Positions 4,489-6,179 of a DNA stretch of 6,179 nucleotides are shown piece by piece (position 1 is the first letter of the stretch; every line of letters starts with the position of its first letter). Source of the stretch: Paracoccaceae bacterium. GTDB lineage: Bacteria > Pseudomonadota > Alphaproteobacteria > Rhodobacterales > Rhodobacteraceae. The stretch lies in NCBI GenBank assembly GCA_023260935.1, contig JALQTL010000449.1, positions 1-6,179 on the forward strand, given 5' to 3'. A program made the position numbers and the translations under genes. Under the pieces are notes generated by a model, which ran no database searches, was not told the DNA's origin, and saw only the letters and a program-made list of their open reading frames with translations.

Positions 4489-5484
4489 ATGACACTGTTG
4501 AAGCACCTTTTGGGCGCAGCTGGCGCGCTGGCCCTGACCGCCGGCGTTGCCGCGGCGGAGCCGGCGATCATTTTCGATCTGGGCGGCAAGTTTGACAAAT
4601 CCTTCAACGAAGCAGCCTTCAACGGCGCCGAACGCTGGGCCAAGGAAACCGGCGGCACCTACAAGGAACTGGAGATGCAGAACGAGGCCCAGCGTGAGCA
4701 GGCCCTGCGTCGTCTGGCCGAAGCAGGCGCCAACCCGGTGGTGATGACCGGCTTTGCCTTTGGCGATGTGCTGAACACCGTCGCCCCCGATTTCCCGAAC
4801 ACCAAGTTCGCCATCGTCGACATGGTGGTGGATCAGCCCAACGTGAAATCGGTGGTGTTCAACGAACATGAAGGGTCGTTCCTTGTGGGGATGATGGCTG
4901 CCATGGCGTCCAAGACCGGGACGGTCGGCTTCATCGGGGGCATGGATATTCCGCTGATCCGCAAGTTCGGCTGCGGCTATGCACAGGGCGCAAAGGCCGC
5001 CAACCCCGATGCCAATGTCATCCTGAACATGACCGGCACCACCCCGGCCGCCTGGAATGACCCGGTGAAGGGTGCGGAACTGGCAAAGGGCCAGAAGGCA
5101 CAGGGCGCTGACGTGATCTATGCCGCGGCGGGTGGCACGGGCGTGGGCGTGCTGCAAGCCGCGGCCGATGAAGGCATCCTGTCGATTGGCGTCGATTCCA
5201 ACCAGAACTACATGCATCCGGGCAAGGTTCTGACCTCGATGCTGAAGCGGGTGGACAATGCCGTCTACGAAGCCTTCAAGGAAGGCGAGAACCTGACCCC
5301 GGGCATCAACGTGATGGGTCTGGCCAATGATGGCGTGGGCTATGCGATGGATGAAAACAACGCCCCCCTCGTTACCCCCGAAATGCAGGCCGCGGTCGAT
5401 GCCGCTGCCGCCAAAATCAAATCGGGCGAGTTGGTCGTGCATGACTACATGTCCGACAACACCTGCCCGGCCGCGACCTTCTGA
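4489..5484 (+). CDS. BMP family ABC transporter substrate-binding protein (PnrA/BmpA-like, probably nucleoside)
   Basis: A 331-residue periplasmic binding protein that captures substrate for an ABC importer; characterised BMP/PnrA relatives bind purine nucleosides. The N-terminus is a Sec signal peptide: Lys5, a hydrophobic core LLGAAGALALTAGV, and AAA-E with probable cleavage after residue 23. There is no lipobox cysteine, so the mature protein should be soluble. Family motifs follow in order: IIFDLGGKFDKSFNEAAFNGA (27-47), VVMTGFAFGDVL, FNEHEGSFLVGMMAAM (124-139), VGFIGGMDIPLIRKF (146-160), AAAGGTGVGVLQAA and IGVDSNQNYMHPGKVLTSMLKRVD (233-256, with the ligand-site Asp236). Cys162 and Cys326 are the only cysteines in the mature part and could form a disulfide. 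The start is ATG 4489 with GGGAGA 6 bases upstream; an in-frame TTG 90 bases earlier would precede the signal peptide and is rejected. The stop overlaps the ATPase start (TGATG). Confidence 0.93.
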   Translation: MTLLKHLLGAAGALALTAGVAAAEPAIIFDLGGKFDKSFNEAAFNGAERWAKETGGTYKELEMQNEAQREQALRRLAEAGANPVVMTGFAFGDVLNTVAPDFPNTKFAIVDMVVDQPNVKSVVFNEHEGSFLVGMMAAMASKTGTVGFIGGMDIPLIRKFGCGYAQGAKAANPDANVILNMTGTTPAAWNDPVKGAELAKGQKAQGADVIYAAAGGTGVGVLQAAADEGILSIGVDSNQNYMHPGKVLTSMLKRVDNAVYEAFKEGENLTPGINVMGLANDGVGYAMDENNAPLVTPEMQAAVDAAAAKIKSGELVVHDYMSDNTCPAATF

Positions 5485-6179
5485 TGGTTGCGCAATCGCA
5501 AAATACGGGGCGGCCGGAAACGGCCGCCCCCTTTGCCATCGAGTTGAAAGGCATCTCCAAGGCCTTTGGCCCGGTTCAGGCGAACAAGGACATCAACATC
5601 GCCGTGCCCAAGGGCACGATCCACGGCATCATCGGGGAAAACGGGGCGGGTAAATCCACGCTCATGTCCATCCTTTACGGGTTCTACAAGGCCGATGCCG
5701 GGCAGATTTTCGTCAGCGGCACGCTGACGGCCATTCCCGATAGTCAAAGCGCCATCCGCGCGGGCATCGGCATGGTCTTCCAGCATTTCAAGCTGGTGCA
5801 GAACTTCACGGTGCTGGAGAACATCATCCTTGGCGCCGAGGAAGGGGCCTTGTTGAACACTTCGCTGGCCAAGGCGCGAAAGGTGCTGAAACAACTGGCC
5901 GATGACTATGAGCTGGATGTCGACCCCGACGCGCTGGTCGAAGACCTGTCGGTGGGCCACCAGCAAAGGGTCGAGATTTTGAAAGCGCTCTATCGTCAGG
6001 CAGATATTCTGATCCTTGACGAACCCACCGGGGTGCTGACCCCGGCCGAGGCGGACCATCTGTTCCGCATCCTGAAAGGCCTGCGCGATCAGGGAAAAAC
6101 GATCGTCCTGATCACCCACAAGCTGCGCGAGGCTGATGAGGCTCGGTTGACGCTTGAGCGTTCCCTGGAACCACAGCGT
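5484..6179 (+). CDS. ABC transporter ATP-binding protein of the BMP/nucleoside importer (3' end outside window)
   Basis: The frame is open from ATG 5484 to the window end (232 codons). It is the energising ATPase of the importer whose binding protein lies just upstream. Visible parts are Walker A GENGAGKST (51-59), Q-loop Gln100 in MVFQHFKLV, signature LSVGHQQRVEILKAL (155-169, a variant of LSGGQ typical of this subfamily), Walker B ILILDE (175-180), D-loop PTGVLTP and switch His212 in LITHKLRE. Family members are about 500 residues with two tandem nucleotide-binding domains (RbsA-like); only most of the first is present. ATG 5484 overlaps the bmp stop by one base and has no clear ribosome-binding site, so coupling is likely; no other ATG lies before the conserved AIELKGISKAFG. 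Codons 8-16 form a strong hairpin. From residue 217 (nt 6132) the sequence no longer fits the family, which normally continues REIM...TD.VSVMRRG, so the last 16 codons are suspect. Confidence 0.88.
   Translation, partial: MVAQSQNTGRPETAAPFAIELKGISKAFGPVQANKDINIAVPKGTIHGIIGENGAGKSTLMSILYGFYKADAGQIFVSGTLTAIPDSQSAIRAGIGMVFQHFKLVQNFTVLENIILGAEEGALLNTSLAKARKVLKQLADDYELDVDPDALVEDLSVGHQQRVEILKALYRQADILILDEPTGVLTPAEADHLFRILKGLRDQGKTIVLITHKLREADEARLTLERSLEPQR
5507..5530 (+). other. Strong intercistronic hairpin with GAAA tetraloop at the bmp/ATPase junction
   Basis: GGGGCGGCCG (5507-5516) is the exact reverse complement of CGGCCGCCCC (5521-5530), closed by a GAAA (GNRA-type) tetraloop. It starts 22 bases after the bmp stop and is followed by CTTTG, too short a T-run for an efficient terminator. 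Such stems after binding-protein genes often block 3' exonucleases or partly end transcription, keeping binding protein in excess of ATPase. Here it lies inside the start of the ATPase coding frame (residues 8-16). Confidence 0.65.
6132..6179. other. Terminal 48 bases that do not fit the ABC ATPase family (possible junction)
   Basis: Up to GAG at 6129-6131 the ATPase follows its family closely. After that it reads ADEARLTLERSLEPQR, where relatives have IM...TD.VSVMRRG. The block contains two adjoining small palindromes, ACGCT-TG-AGCGT (6150-6161) and GTTCC-CT-GGAAC (6160-6171). This could be the edge of an inserted element, a real rearrangement, or a misassembled contig end. I cannot identify the source on either strand. 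Confidence 0.4.

Noticed and set aside
4465..6119. Two minus-strand open frames opposite bmp and the ABC ATPase (4465-5442 and 5445-6119)
   Set aside because: The plus strand encodes clear BMP and ABC motifs throughout; the reverse frames show no family features.

Overview
The window is ordinary chromosomal core sequence from a GC-rich alphaproteobacterium. The protein style and gene order suggest Rhodobacterales (Rhodobacter/Paracoccaceae-like), but this is inferred from protein motifs and an Irr/ICE-type iron box, not from a marker gene. All supported genes lie on the + strand. I see no tRNA, rRNA, CRISPR array or complete mobile element.

Layout. (1) Positions 3-509 hold the C-terminal part of an unrecognised protein ending in a hydrophobic helix. 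It is followed by a hairpin (523-563) and a good intrinsic terminator (613-653). (2) A probable promoter at 710-738 leads to a fold-type IV aminotransferase of the branched-chain type (765-1628), then a universal stress protein (1685-2140) and diacylglycerol kinase DgkA (2219-2590). (3) Directly after the dgkA stop is a near-palindrome matching the Irr/ICE box, abutting a -35/-10 pair. It drives a tightly packed operon: nfuA (Fe-S carrier), tsaB (t6A tRNA modification, TTG start, 11-nt overlap) and rimI (GNAT acetyltransferase, 8-nt overlap). (4) A 183-bp intergenic region carries a 17-bp dyad overlapping a -35-like TTGACC, then a BMP/PnrA-family periplasmic nucleoside-binding protein (4489-5484) and its ABC ATPase (start 5484, running off the window). 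A 10-bp stem with a GAAA tetraloop sits in the first codons of the ATPase.

How the parts work together. The first block is general metabolism, stress and envelope lipid recycling. The nfuA-tsaB-rimI operon ties Fe-S delivery to tRNA and ribosomal-protein modification under probable iron control. The last block is the start of an ABC importer, probably for nucleosides, with a candidate operator and a candidate intercistronic hairpin.

The best points for a second look are the Irr-like box before nfuA, the bmp operator dyad, the hairpin at the bmp/ATPase junction, and the last 48 bases. There the ATPase sequence departs abruptly from its family, which may mark an insertion edge or an assembly error. 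I did not find a clear, wholly novel system.
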